Part shown: in pieces, positions 23,157 to 35,121 of the stretch | How positions within the stretch are numbered: position 1 is the first letter of the stretch | How the letters are laid out: every line of letters begins with the position of its first letter | Source: Alligator mississippiensis | Lineage: Eukaryota > Chordata > Crocodylia > Alligatoridae | Direction of reading: 5' to 3' | Assembly: GCF_030867095.1 (NCBI RefSeq) | Contig: NC_081836.1 | Coordinates: 31,322,338 to 31,386,337, forward strand | Length of the DNA stretch: 64,000 nucleotides | Program-made: the position numbers and the translations under genes | Notes under the pieces: model-generated | The model's database searches: none | Told to the model about the DNA's origin: nothing | What the model saw: the letters and a program-made list of their open reading frames with translations, nothing else

Positions 23157-23948
23157 GCTAAGTACAGACAGTCAAAATGCTTGAGGCTGAATTGATTCAG
23201 TCTTTGCAGGTTAGTTTAAGGTGCAGAGATTAAACTGAGAAAAAGCTGGACAGACATTCACTTTTGTTTCAGGAAATGCAGCCACATACCTGCAGTGGTT
23301 TAGTCCAGAAGCTGAGGAGTGCTGGAGAATGGCTCTCTGGCATGTAGCCAGCAGGGCTATGTGTTCATTTCCCCTTCCTGCTGCCCCCAAGGTCTCTGGT
23401 ATTTGCAGTCCACAATCACAGAAGCAGGACTCTGCAAATGTTGCTCATTACTTCCTCCTTCTATTTCCAGGTACTTGTGGGATTTATAGTCCATAGTCAC
23501 GGCCAGCAGTTTGTTTTTAGCAGGGCAGGGCAGGGCAGCTCTGTACTTGGGGGAGGGAATGTTTAACTCCCCCTTCCTGGCCCCAGGCCTATCCAGGATT
23601 TGTGTGGGGGGCGGGTAGTCCCTGCCTCTCCTGCCCACCCCTCCCCACCCCCAAACCCTTCTCTGCTGAAGAAAACAGCCCAGCCCAGCCCAGCCCAGGG
23701 CTAGAAAGCATGCTGGATGCTGGGGGACTGTGATTTAACTTGAACAAGGAAGGGGTCTGGGACAGAAGTTTCATAAACCAGTTTTGACCCAAATCAGTTA
23801 AGTCTGATACTACATTCAGCCAGGTTTACCTTAAACCAGTTTCAGCAATTTTGACACTGGTTTATGTGCACTGAGTTCCTGTTCTGTTACGGGTTTAAAC
23901 AAGTTTCTGATGACTTAAACTATTTTATGTGCAACTTCTGTCTTTAGC
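23157..23948 (+). mobile_element. DNA element with GCTA termini (family F)
   Basis: It starts GCTAAGTACAGACAGTC and ends TTCTGTCTTTAGC, and is collinear with the 35122 copy: GAATTGATTCAGTCTTTGC, GGAAATGCAGCCACATAC, then GGTCTCTGG and TTTGCAGTCCACAATC. The last 200 bp repeat AAACCAGTTT-type words. Its 5-bp flanks (TCTGG and CCTTC) do not match, so the TSD has decayed or the ends are slightly misplaced. There is no coding capacity. Confidence 0.65.
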
Positions 23949-23959
23949 CCTTCACATTA

Positions 23960-24505
23960 AGCTAGGTTTGCATGGACGTAACTCCACTGATTTCAAAGGA
24001 ATTTTTCCTGATTAACAGTAGGATAAGTAAGAGGTAAATGAAGCTAAACATGTACGTAATGGAAATAAAAAAAATACCTAATTTAGCTCAGATAATAGAT
24101 TTTAGGGGTTGTTAGAATTCAAAATGAGCTACATGAGAAATGATACCAGTAATACAATTTGAGTTCAGCAGGGCCTAACTAATGTCATGCAAAATAATTA
24201 CTGCTTTAAAAACATTGCAGGACACTTTAATCCTTTTCTGTCCCATATCTAAACTCCAGAGACTTGAAATGTGTATGCAAATGTTTTCATTTTAAGTACT
24301 TCTCTCAATGCAGTGAATTACACCTAATTTGGCACAGATTCCTTCTTCCCTTATTTCTTTGCTACCTTGAACTCACTTTAAGGTAAGAGGTGGAAGATGT
24401 TAGATTGCTTATAATATTTTCAGCATTTCAGACAACATTGTAATGGCATGATTCACCTTGGGCAGAAAGTGAAAAAGGTTAGGTAAGTGAAAAGATTCCT
24501 AGGAA
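23960..24505. other. Unassigned AT-rich spacer
   Basis: No coding or repeat signature was recognised. Confidence 0.35.
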
Positions 24506-24889
24506 CACATAGATTCATAGATTCATAGATGTTAGGGTCGGAAGGGACCTCAATAGATCATCGAGTCCGACCCCCTGCATAAGCAGGAAAGAGTGCTGGG
24601 TCTAGATGACCCCAGCTAGATACTCATCTAACCTCCTCTTGAAGACCCCCAGGGTAGGGGAGAGCACCACCTCCCTTGGGAGCCCATTCCAGACCCTGGC
24701 CACTCGAACTGTGAAGAAGTTCTTCCTAATGTCCAGTCTAAATCTGCTCTCTGCTAGCTTGTGGCCATTGTTTCTTGTAACCCCCGGGGGCGCCTTGGTG
24801 AATAAATACTCACCAATTCCCTTCTGTGCCTCCGTGATGAACTTAAAGGCAGCCACAAGGTCGCCTCTCAACCTTCTCTTGCGGAGACA
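24506..24889 (-). mobile_element. Young CR1 LINE 3' fragment
   Basis: On the minus strand the last 88 or so residues of ORF2 are open (RGDLVAAFKFITEAQKGIGE to LDEYLAGVI, stop near 24602). They differ from the copy at 30815-32000 at only about half a dozen positions, so the two belong to one young subfamily. The 3' end on the plus strand is the ATTCATAG repeat (24508-24530), and the 5' end is truncated at about 24889. Confidence 0.93.
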
Positions 24890-24899
24890 TATTCAGATA

Positions 24900-25203
24900 C
24901 AAGTATCCTCTATTAATAGACTTGTGATTTGAATTTGTCTGTTGATATACTGTGCTAGAGATTACCGTTACTATATGGATATTGTCCCTTTATAATGAAA
25001 TATTCACTAGAACAGACTAATAACATTGAACAAAATAAACCCATGATACAATGTACTGTTAGTGTGTGGTTATTAATTATGTACATAATATTTGACATAA
25101 ATGGATGGGGATGGTATCTAATTTATTTCTTGGTTGCTTTGGTGGAAATAGAAAGATGGAAAGATGATTTTACCAGCAAACTAATTAATTCTCTGTCTGT
25201 TTG

Positions 25204-25251
<48 letters not shown>

Positions 25252-26797
25252 ACCTATAGCAACCAATATAGTGAAGGCCAAAATGCACTTTCCATTGCCA
25301 CACTTTCTTTCTAGTTACTAATTTTTTTACATATATTTCCTTGGAAATAATGTGTCCCATGCTCAGATTACCTACTGAGGAAATGATTTTGAAACAAAAA
25401 TTTCATTAAAATAATATTGGAATTTTTCATATCAAACAACAAATAACCTTCACTTGTCCTGTGAAAAAATAGTGCACAATTCATTATCTCCGTGAAATCA
25501 AAAGAAAAAGACAAGTCTGGAGGAAACTGTAACAAAGTTGTGAAAAAGAAGCTAAGTGATTTCCCTTGGGAAAATACCTTTTATGGATTTCTCCATTTTC
25601 CCCATAGGAGCCCTGAAACCACTTTTCCTGGACAAAATGTATATTGCCTGTGTAGGATTCAAGAGATGTGTTAGAAAATATTAGGAAAGGAGAGAACTTC
25701 ATGTGGGCTTCAGTTGAACAGAAGTGTTTCACCCACTCAGTAAGCTCCATTGGCCTGATATAGAACTACAAAAATATTGTTTCCTCTATGGAAGCCTTTT
25801 TGCAGTGGGAATGGCAGAATCCTTTAGCTGGGATCCTTTGCATATTTACTGAAAAATACTGTGCATGCTAAAAGAATAGCAGAAGTGGAAAAAATGGCAA
25901 CTGTCAATAACTATGATTGGTTGTGGTTCTTGAAATTTCACTTTAATTATTTATTCACTTAAAAAATCAGTTTATCATGGCAATGCAAAATCAATTGCAA
26001 TTGCATGGCGGTTGTTTCCTATTTCCAATAATGATATTGTTGGAGGCCCCAATCCTCTTGCACAAGCTGAAATTGTCCATTTCTTTGAACTGCCTATTGC
26101 CTAATCATTGATTTCAAAGGCAGATGCATTGAAATAACTTACTTGTATGTACAGTGCATCAGTAAAATAGATTTTCTTTTTAACTACTTGAAACAAATCC
26201 TGTTCATACATAAGTTATAATAAGGTTTTCATGGGCAGCTTGATCTGGATTGGGTTGTACATACATAAGTCAAACATTTATATATCTGTGTTTATAACTG
26301 ATTTGCCTACATAATAGATAATGGACAGCTGCAACCAATTGTCCATTCAGGCCACTTGATTATATTCCTCTGTATTTTATATTGTGCTGACTAGGGTAAA
26401 AGGAAAGCAGGCCTTCTACTGTGGATTGTGATTCAAAAGGTTTGGTTTCAGTCGCTATCTGTGGTGAAACCTTTTTGTGAGTTACTTAGGATAAAACTTT
26501 TAAAAAGCTATTGTAACTAACTAGCTTAAATCCCATTTTCAAACACGGCATAGGTGCTTAAGGGCCTGTGTCACATTAGCTCTCCTTCAACTGAGCCGTG
26601 ACTTTTTTACTGGTCAGCTTAGAGACATAACACAAAACTTTTTTCCAGTACAGAAGCATCATGATAATGTACCTTAATTCCCCAGTGCCTGTTCCTTGGG
26701 GAAATCTCTTAAACTGACTGATTGGGAAAAAGGACCTCATTAATAGCATCCTATTTTCGCTTACATCAGAGTAATGCAAGTTGAGTGTGTTCTTAGA
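24900..26797. other. Unassigned AT-rich sequence
   Basis: Apart from the CT microsatellite at 25205-25252, I see no gene or family signature. Confidence 0.35.
25205..25252 (+). repeat. (CT)n microsatellite
   Basis: About 24 near-perfect CT dinucleotides with a single TTT interruption near the end. Confidence 0.97.
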
Positions 26798-26803
26798 TCA
26801 GGA

Positions 26804-27809
26804 CTAGGATTATCATATGTCTGGGTTTTCCCAGATATGCCCTCTTTTTGGGTCCTCCCATCTCTGTCTGGGCATTTTAGTTTTTGGGTTTTTTTTTCCA
26901 GATATGATCAAATGTCCAGGATTTTGCTCTGCTCAGCATCAAAGTTTTTCCTGGCACTTCCCAGCTTGCCCAAGCAGGGAGCTGCTTGGGGCTGAGGGGA
27001 GTGCCGGGAGGGCAGTTGGAGGCAGGGGCATCCTGTGTGTCTGCGTGCTCATGCTCACGTGGCCGGCATGCAGCCTGGCAGGGTGATGGGAGCAGTCTCA
27101 GCAGCTGGATGCAGGTAAGTCTATGAAGAGCAGGGATTGGAGGGCCAAGGCATGGGGACTGTGTGGGGTGTATGTGTGGCAGGGTGTTTGGAGGGGTGGA
27201 GGGAGGCAGTTGCCTGCCAGTGCTGGGGGAAGCTGTCTGGATGCTGGGGCTGCAGCAGGGCAGGAGAGGCGGGGGGGGGTGCCTGCCCCTCCAGTTGGGG
27301 AAGGGGGCAGGGGGGCCCTTCGGGAAGCAGCAGAGAGCTGTGTGGCCTGGCCAGTGGCATTGGGGCTGGTGCCCTTGCTCTTAATGGCAGGGTCAGGGTG
27401 GCCCGGAGATGCTGCAGGGCTGGGGGGACCAGGGAGCTGCGAGTCTGGAGTGAGGGGCACCAGCAGGGCTGGGGGGGCCGTGGCTTGGAAGTGGTGGGCA
27501 GGGCACTGTGGGTCAGCAGCACAGGGCACAGGCAATGTCAGGGGGCTGTGGGTTGTGAGTGATGGGTATCAGCAGGGATGGTGGGGGAGCTGCGGGTTGG
27601 GAGTGAGGGGCACCTGCATGGTCTGGGAGCAGGGTACTGTGGGTTGGGAGTGAGGGGCAGCAGCAGGGCTGGGGTGGAGGGGTGGCTGTGGCTTAGGAGT
27701 GATGGGCAGGGCCAGGGCATGGACATATCGCTGCCCTCTCAAAATCATATTACCTCCTCCCCCCTGACAGGTGTCCTCTTTTTTGAAACTGGAAATATGG
27801 TAACCCTAG
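26804..27809. mobile_element. Inverted-repeat DNA transposon with minisatellite interior
   Basis: The left end CTAGGATTATCATATGTC and the right end, reverse-complemented CTAGGGTTACCATATTTCC, are matching terminal repeats. Identical TCAGGA lies on both sides (26798-26803 and 27810-27815), a probable TSD. The terminal words resemble a hAT-type MITE I remember from reptile genomes, but that is memory, not a search. The GC-rich centre includes a tandem repeat (27435-27715); its open frames are low-complexity and not genes. Confidence 0.7.
27435..27715 (+). repeat. Minisatellite, period about 46-49 bp
   Basis: About six degenerate units begin near 27435, 27481, 27546, 27590, 27637 and 27686. Each has the form CTGYGGGTTGGGAGTGAGGG then CACCAGCAGGGCTGG. 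The second unit is longer (about 65 bp). Confidence 0.75.
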
Positions 27810-27815
27810 TCAGGA

Positions 27816-29240
27816 TAACATTATTTTTTATAATTTGTAGTACCTAGGAACACCAGATAAAAGCCTGGAGAAGACATATGGCTGTGTTGATGAATAGGGA
27901 AGATGGCAGTTTTCAGATACGCAGAAAGAATCTGCAAGGTTTGAACATGGTGTGAGCAGGAAGACCTGGAGAAAGGGCAGAGTTGAAGATGATGTTCAGG
28001 TTACAGACTGGAGTGACAGGCAGTATGGTGTCATGGCCCAGAGTGATCAAGAAAAGAGGAGAGGCAATATCCTCAGCTGGTGTGAACTGCTAAAATGTAT
28101 CTTTGTGCCAAGTATACCTGGAGGCTTCACTCAAGGAGCCATGCTGGGGTGAGCATTGTACACATATATTATAGTATAACTCCACTGATCTGATTTACAT
28201 GTTGGAGAGCAGTAAGGAACAGCTGCATTACAGCATCGTCAGCCAGGATTCCTCCTGGGGCTCCCTAGGAGTGAGACTCACTAGAGCAGCTAGATACTTG
28301 TTCTTTTCAGGTGGTGCCATGTACCCTTTTCTCCATGTGACCAACTCCACTTCCTAGAGTAAAAAGGGGTTATGACCCATACCCATACTTCTCTAAAAGC
28401 AGCATGCACATTCCCATGAGATTGTGCTCTGCCAAAAGGCAGCAGTGGATTGGAATGTGCTCCCTACCTCAGCAATGCCATGAGCACCTAAATTAGGATT
28501 TTGCAATGAATTAAAAATAAAAGTGGGGAGTTTAAATTCTGCCCTTGGAAACCTTCCTATGATTTCTATCAACTTCTGTATAAGTTGCTTATGCATGTCT
28601 GAAGGCAGAATTTGGCTCTGTGAGAGCTTTTCTTTAATAGCTATTTCTTCTTCTAAGATGATATCATGGTATAAATTTCAGGAAAGGAGACAGCCAGACT
28701 ATTCCATGCATTTGCTGTTGAAAACCTTGCTTAGGGTTGAATTATTAAAACTGACAAGAAGTCTGGCTAGGGCTGAGTCATCCAAGCGGACAGTGTTTGT
28801 TTAATTCAGGATACATGTTTCAGTTTTAATTTAGGCGAGAGCAGTGCAGATGACAAGTGGTCCATACACCAGGCAGTGTTACTAGCAAAGCTGGTGTGCT
28901 CTCTGAGCCTGGGTTCCATGATTTTTGGATGTCAAAACTGGGATGGCTTGGGTCAGATTTTTAAAAGTCATGGACAGCCTGCAGTTCTAGTTGCACAAAT
29001 GTTCATCACACTTAACCATCAGGATTTCTGTGTTTCAAGCTGGGCACATGGAAGGTATACCACCTCAACTCAAATGAAAGCTTTACCTGTATTTGTGCCC
29101 ACTTTATGTTCTTCTCCTTTAGATGTTTGCAGAGTTCATGGAAGGCAAATTTTGAATTAACTTCCAGTGAGCATTTTCCCCAGGAATCTGATGATAAAAG
29201 TTATGCTTACCTATTTAGAAAAGAGAAGCAATTCCTAGAG
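27816..29240. other. Unassigned sequence
   Basis: No family or exon recognised. Open frames stay below 95 codons and have no motifs. Confidence 0.35.
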
Positions 29241-29427
29241 CAGGGGTGGGCAATTATTTTGGGTGGAGGGCCGCTTACTGAGTTTTGCCCAGCCATCGAG
29301 GGCCTCATGACAGGCAGCCAGGGGTAGATAAATATTTATTTTCTAAATTTTTTAGGGGTCCTGTGGGCTGGATAGAATGGCCTGGTGGGCCGCATCCAGC
29401 CCACGGGCCACATTTTGCCCTCCCCTG
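29241..29427. mobile_element. 187-bp hAT-like MITE (family C, short form)
   Basis: The terminal repeats are CAGGGGTGGGCAA on the left and CAGGGGAGGGCAAAATG (reverse complement) on the right. The interior (GGGCCGCTTACTGAGTTTTG, GACAGGCAGCCAGGGG, AGAATGGCCTGGTGGGC) is shared with both ends of the 2.3-kb element at 15661-17992. The 8-bp flanks do not match well. Confidence 0.8.
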
Positions 29428-29439
29428 TCAAGTCTTACA

Positions 29440-30394
29440 TGGTCTCCCACAAGTAGGCAACTTATTCTATATTCAGTAGCCAGTAATTTACAAAATAAAA
29501 ATCACAAACATTTTTATAGTGTATTTTAAATTAACAATAATTTTGAGAGGTTTAGTAATTGGAAGGTAAAGTTTAGCTAAGACATTATCCACAATTAATA
29601 TGCTCAGCTTAAATTATTGAACTGTGTAACTGAGCTGGAACAATGAGGATTCGGAGAAGTTGAAACAAATATTAGTTACACTTGCATACATACTTACCCC
29701 TGTATTCCTTATTGTAAATAATTACAGGAGAGCATAAATTGCTTTCCTACTCTTGCCATACTTGAGAAGATTTGAGTGCACCAGGCAAAAATTAGGGAAT
29801 CATAATTTGCAAAGATAATGAATTTCAACACTGTTTTTCTCCTCCCAGAATGTCTATAAGTAAATTAAAATTTTGATTAATCAATTAGTTTGGGAAAGTT
29901 GCAAAAAGTATTTTTTTGTGCCTGTTTTGTTCTCCCTTTGCCTTACTAGTAGATGCTTAAGGTCAAATCCTGGCAGCAGTGAAGATGAGGGCAATGTTCA
30001 TGTTGGTTTCAAGTGAGCATGATTTTTCATGATTTTACTGAGTCTTCCAACTAACTTGCTTGGTATTAGCTAGTCACATGCTGCTGCTTCTGGCTTTGCT
30101 TTTGTTTAACATAACTCTTACAATCCAACTCCTTCCATAAATTCTTTAGGAATGTGAATATAAATACAGAAAAAATATATATTAATCGGAAATTCACTTT
30201 CTGTATATATGTAGTCATGTAAGTTTAACATTCAACTTAGCAGGGCTGTTCCTGTGAGTGAAACCCCAGGGTATGGATGCTGATAGAATATGACCATGAA
30301 AATGGTGTGAACTTTATTAATTTAAAGCAGTGAACTTTATTAATTTAAATAATAGAAAATGGTCTGTATTATTTTTCCATCTTCAGTAATATAT
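29440..30394. other. Unassigned AT-rich sequence with a short tandem duplication
   Basis: A unit of about 20 bp (GTGAACTTTATTAATTTAAA) occurs twice, at 30307-30326 and about 30330-30349. Nothing else is recognised. Confidence 0.5.
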
Positions 30395-30520
30395 GAGTGA
30401 TGTTGTAGCCATGATGGTCCAGAAATTATGCAAGAGGCAAGGATTTCTTGAGTTGATATCTTTTATGGTTGGTAGTTGGTCCAATAGAAGATATCATCAT
30501 AAGAAATCCTTGCCTTTAGT
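30395..30520 (-). repeat. Copy of the GATATCTTTTATT repeat
   Basis: GTTGTAGCCATGATGGTCCA, AATTATGCAAGAGGCAAGGA and GTTGATATCTTTTATGG match the copies at 11362 and 34750. An inverted fragment (AGAAGATATCATC, then GAAATCCTTGCC) follows directly, forming an imperfect foldback. Confidence 0.55.
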
Positions 30521-30814
30521 GGTATCCTTAGTGGCATGCACTCTGGAATCCCTAGGAGTTTCAATTTTCAGGCTTTCTGTAAATGAAAGCTTTGATTTAG
30601 CAAGATGCTGTGAAGGCTGGCTCTAACCCAGTACTTAAGCACACGCTTAATTTTAACAGGAGTGGGTGCATCTACATGAGATGCTACATCACCGTAGCAA
30701 CGCGCTATGTTGGCATAATGTCGGCAGGCACAAACCATGATGCCGCAGCTACGTCGCTGTAGCAATGCCATCCCCCACTTTAGCGTGTTGCTACAGCAAT
30801 ACAGCAGCTAAAAA

Positions 30815-32000
30815 TAACCTGAGGGGAAATCAGCACGGGTTCATGGCAGGCAGATCGTGCCTGACCAATCTAGTTTCTTTTTATGACCAGGTTACAAAAC
30901 GCCTGGACACAGGAGGAGGGGTGGATGTCGTATACTTAGACTTCAGGAAGGCCTTCCATACGGTATCCCACCCCATACTGGTGAACAAGTTAAGAGGCTG
31001 TGACTTGGATGACTACACAGTCCGGTGGGTGGTGAATTGGCTGGAGGGTCGCACCCAGAGAGTCGTGGTGGATGGGTCGGTTTCGACCTGGAAGGGTGTG
31101 GGCAGTGGGGTCCCGCAGGGCTCGGTCCTTGGACCGATACTCTTTAATGTCTTCATCAGTGACTTGGACGAGGGAGTGAAATGTACTCTGTCCAAGTTTG
31201 CAGATGACACAAAGCTATGGGGAGAAGTGGACACGCCGGAGGGCAGGGAACAGCTGCAAGCAGACCTGGACAGGTTGGACAAGTGGGCAGAAAACAACAG
31301 AATGCAGTTCAACAAGGAGAAATGCAAAGTGCTGCACCTAGGGAGGAAAAATGTCCAGCACACCTACAGCCTAGGGAATGACCTGCTGGGTGGCATGGAA
31401 GTGGAAAGGGATCTTGGAGTCCTAGTGGACTCCAAGATGAACATGAGTCAGCAGTGTGACGAAGCCATCAGAAAAGCCAATGGCACTTTATCGTGCATCA
31501 GCAGATGCATGACAAATAGGTCCAAGGAGGTGATACTTCCCCTCTATCGGGCGCTGGTCAGACCGCAGTTGGAGTACTGCGTGCAATTCTGGGCGCCGCA
31601 ATTCAAGAGGGATGCAGATAACCTGGAGAGGGTCCAGAGAAGGGCCACTCGTATGGTTAAGGGCCTGCAGTCCAAGCCCTATGAGGAGAGACTAGAGAAA
31701 CTGGACCTTTTCAGCCTCCGCAAGAGAAGGTCGAGAAGCGACCTTGTGGCCGCCTATAAGTTCATCACAGGGGCACAGAAGGGAATTGGTGAGGTTTTAT
31801 TCACCAAGGCGCCCCCGGGGGTTACAAGAAATAATGGCCACAAGCTAACAGAGAGCAGATTTAGATTGGACATTAGGAAGAACTTCTTCACAGTTCGAGT
31901 GGCCAGGGTCTGGAATGGGCTCCCAAGGGAGGTGGTGCTCTCCCCTACCCTGGGGGTCTTCAAGAGGAGGTTAGATGAGTATCTAGCTGGGGTCATCTAG
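30815..32000 (+). pseudogene. CR1 ORF2 fragment: RT palm to C-terminus, open reading frame
   Basis: An uninterrupted frame of about 395 codons covers LRGNQHGFMAGRSCLTNLVS, VVYLDFRKAFHTVSH, GSGVPQGSVLGPILF, KFADDTKLWG (catalytic box intact), then the thumb and tail QFWAPQF, VQRRATRMVKG, RLDEYLAGVI and a stop at 31998-32000. The first catalytic aspartate (LDFRK) is present, but the conserved KAFD reads KAFH. The endonuclease, ORF1 and promoter are absent, so the fragment cannot retrotranspose by itself. The open frame reflects recent insertion rather than selection. No start codon belongs to the element: an ATG-type start at 30765 lies in MITE sequence. Confidence 0.93.
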
Positions 32001-32088
32001 ACCCAGCATTCTTTCCTGCTTATGCAGGGGGTCGGACTCGATGATCTATTGAGGTCCCTTCCGATCCTAACATCTATGAATCTATGAA
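30815..32088 (+). mobile_element. Young CR1 LINE, 5'-truncated, inserted in a MITE
   Basis: It runs from within the RT fingers to the 3' terminus (CATCTATGAATCTATGAA at about 32071-32088). It is the least decayed CR1 here and interrupts a MITE, so it inserted after the MITE did. No clear TSD is visible, which is normal for CR1. Confidence 0.95.
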
Positions 32089-32219
32089 ACCATACACTGC
32101 TAGCCTGGTGCAGTACAGGCTGTCACTGCATCACCATTTAGTACTTCCAGGAGGAAGTACTAAATGACAGCACAGTAAAAACGGCACCATAGGGGCACAT
32201 GTAGACGCATCCAATAGTC

Positions 32220-32890
32220 CCATGAGAAGCAATCCCATGCTTTGCTAAATTAGAAAGCCTGGGCTTTGTACTTTGCAGAACTGAATGTTGGGTTCCCTTT
32301 GGGGATTTTTGGCTCCTTAAAATCTCTAAGTAGGTTAGAAACACAGTCCTAAATAAATATGTTGCACCTCCCAAGTCTTGATCCATGGGAAAAGAAAATC
32401 TAACCTCAACAGTTTCTCCTGATAACTCCGTATTTTGTTACTTACGACTCACTAGAGCAATCTGAAGTTTGCCAAATTTTGTTTTCAGTTAAGGAAATTA
32501 ACTAATCTCAACACAAAAAGCAAGAGAAATGCCATCAAAATATGAAATTACCTCATATTTTTATGACATTTTTCAAAATTTCAAAACTGAGATAACATAT
32601 TATTATATAATATGTTTCTGATATTTGACCTCTATTTACTAAAGAAATCTGAAGGTGTCATAGTCCTACTGCATACTTCTGAATTCTCTATATTTCCACT
32701 GTGGACTATCCAGTTCTGTAGCTCCAGTTCCTAATTTTATCAGTGGTATAGCAGAAAGCTATTTGTTGGTATTGACTGAGAAACAGAATTTCTTTGCAGG
32801 GGAAATTTGGAGATTTCCATATTTTCTTCATCCTAAATTGGAACAAAAAAAATCAGTCTTTGGACCTTTGTAAAATGAAATGTTTTGACT
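32220..32890. other. Unassigned AT-rich spacer
   Basis: No signature was recognised. Confidence 0.35.
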
Positions 32891-32893
32891 TTA

Positions 32894-33372
32894 TTGGGCA
32901 TGTCTACATGAGACATTTACTGCAGAACTGCCTCAATTAACTCCTCAGTAAAGTCTCCGCATATACACGTGTGGCTCTACTAGGCCACAGTAAGCTAATT
33001 AACTTAACTGTAGGCAAGTACATGTAAACACCAGTACTATCCTATGGCAACATTGTTTAGTGTGCACATGTAGACACTAATGGAGCTAGCTGGGGCACAA
33101 GGGTACTTCACTGCTGGGGCTGCCTGCTGGCTTGTCCCACACTGGGGCACCCTCATGCCCCAGCCAGCACCCCTGCAGCATGTTGAGCTGGGTCAGAGCA
33201 GCCCCAGGCTGGCAGGCTGACACCCTAGGCCAGGCAGGATTGCTCTAACCTGGCTCAACGTGTTACACTCCTGGGCACATGTGTAAACATGGCACCTGGG
33301 GCCAATAAACTCTGGCACAATATGTGATGGAGTTTATTGCACTGCATTAATTTCATGTGTAGATGCAACCAG
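32894..33372. mobile_element. DNA element / MITE (family G)
   Basis: The left end TTGGGCATGTCTACATGAG and right end (reverse complement) TGGTTGCATCTACACATGA are inverted repeats. Shared internal words with the copies at 45218 and 54283 include CCAATAAACTCTGGCAC, GGAGTTTATTGC, AGCTGGGGCACAAGGGT and CCTGGGCACATGTGTAAACA. There is no coding capacity. Confidence 0.65.
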
Positions 33373-33374
33373 TG

Positions 33375-34749
33375 AGACCTGGTTTTGTTTTGTTTTACCA
33401 TTTTGGGATTGTACGGTACAGTATATTTTGCAATAGTATGGTATGGTGAAACCACAAAGTCAAAACAAAGTATTTCCATCTCATTGAAATGGAACATTTT
33501 GATAATGTTGAAATGAAATATTTCAAACTTATTAAAACTAGTGTTTCAATATTTCTGTTGAAAATTTCAAAAAATTGAACAGGAAAATGAATAGGAATGT
33601 GCCATGAAATGTTATGATTTAATTTAATCAGCGTTTCACATGGAAACATTTCTGGTGGGGAAATATTTTACCATCTTTACTGGTTTTGTAGTCACAAAAT
33701 GGAGTTTGAAATGGTAACGTGTTTAACCACACATGCATAATATAAGGTGTATATATATGCATGGTCAGAGGATAAGACAAAAACGTTTAACTTAAAAAGA
33801 AACAACTTTAATGCAATTTAAAACACACAGTGTCTTCATTGTTAGGCCTTTGGCATTAGGATCTCTTATTTTAATAAAATTAAAAGATCTAGGAAGAAAG
33901 TCTTTAGAATGGAAGAAAGCAGAAGAGAAGCAGAAGAGAAATTGCATAAACCTTTTCCCATCATGCAGATAGCAATAGAACAGTCAGATAATTAAGATGC
34001 ATATGCCACATGACATTAAGCAGCCTTTTGTGAACCGTTAATTAAGATTTAATCAGTCACATATTTTATTCTTGCTGAATTAGAAGATTACTGTTAATTT
34101 CTGGTGGTGTTTCCCTATTCCCTGTTGAAGGAAATCAATGTATCTGAACATAATTTAGTGAGCATAGGCTGGCATGGTAATAAAAACAGACTGGGGAGAC
34201 ATTATCTTGACATTTTGGGTAATGCAATGAGTCCATTGCAAGTGGAATGACTGACAAATGAGATTCCTGTTTCTAATTTGGTCAATTTAAAATACAATAT
34301 CCTAGGTGTCTTGTGATGGCATTTATTAAAATAGCACAGTGGTTGTAATGCTGGAAAGAGCAAATGAAAAACTCTTTCCTCAGTTTCTTAGATAAGTAAC
34401 TCCTGTAGGAGCTGGACAGCATCCTGTAGGAGCTGGACTGGCATATTGCTGAGCAGTCTGAATTACTTTTTAGATCCTTCCTGCACTGACCCCATAAAGG
34501 CAAGTGGTATGTCAAAATTTTTGCAGATTAGTTCTGGCTGCACAAAGAAATGTTATTGACTTAGACTAATCAAGCAGGGCTTTCATTGTTGAAATGCATG
34601 GAATTTGCTGCAGAAAATCCCTTTAGCATGGCTATTTGGTATGTTTGACTTTAAACCCCCATGGAAAATGTACTTCTACAAACATATCTTAATATTGCTG
34701 TATCATTCTTTCTCTTTCTCCCTAATTGCACCCTATTTTTTTTGCCTAG
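33375..34749. other. Unassigned AT-rich sequence with a 21-bp tandem duplication
   Basis: TCCTGTAGGAGCTGGAC plus AGCA occurs at 34401-34421 and again, nearly identically, at 34422-34442. Otherwise I see nothing. Confidence 0.5.
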
Positions 34750-34945
34750 TTGGGATTTATTATGATCTTATTGGGGTATAGGTTGTAACTGTGTTGGGCT
34801 AAGGACATAGGGAGACATGGCTCTTTGGGTAAATCTGATATCTTTTATTAGACCAACTCAAATGATTGGAAACATTCTTCTTTGCAAGTCTTTGGGTATA
34901 AATACTCTTTGTCAGGCTGAGGAAGCATCTGCAGTTGGAATTATG
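34750..34945 (-). repeat. Copy of the GATATCTTTTATT repeat
   Basis: It reads GGCTAAGGACATAGGGAGAC, then TCTTTGGGTAAATCTGATAT, CTTTTATTAGACCAACTCAA and TTTGTCAGGCTGAGGAAGC. This is the inverse of 59505-59645 and is the most complete copy. Confidence 0.6.
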
Positions 34946-34964
34946 ATATATATTGATATATCAT
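34943..34964. repeat. Small AT palindrome beside a duplicated word
   Basis: ATGATATA and TATATCAT form an inverted repeat with a short centre. TTGGAATTATGAT flanks it on both sides as a direct repeat. Confidence 0.7.
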
Positions 34965-35121
34965 AGTTGGAATTATGATCTTATTAGTATTTAGCCAGTC
35001 TTAGAGAGGCCCTTACATTTCACCCCAAAGATAATTAAACCAGAAAGGTCTAAAGCCCCTGACACCAGTCCATCAGCTTCCACCGGGCATTGGGTCAGGC
35101 CATATAATATTTTTGACCTTG

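Larger units (their letters stand above)
30661..32213. mobile_element. Foldback MITE split by a CR1 insertion
   Basis: The left end GTGGGTGCATCTACATGAG (from 30662) and right end TTGGATGCGTCTACATGTG (reverse complement, to about 32213) are inverted terminal repeats of the CATCTACATG-type MITEs in this window. The MITE body is 30661-30814 plus 32089-32213. The right half has a perfect 14-bp hairpin (32135-32148 with 32153-32166, loop of 4). CR1 occupies the middle. Confidence 0.75.

Noticed and set aside
27097-27653. Frames of 133-176 codons on both strands
   Set aside because: They arise from the minisatellite and GC-rich interior of a DNA element; the repeats explain the openness.
30765-30814. 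Start codon of the 411-codon frame as a genuine CR1 start
   Set aside because: The first 17 or so codons are MITE sequence fused by chance to the truncated CR1 frame.
31013-31363. Antisense frame within the young CR1
   Set aside because: Shadow of the RT frame; the same pattern occurs opposite other CR1 copies (for example 174-449).
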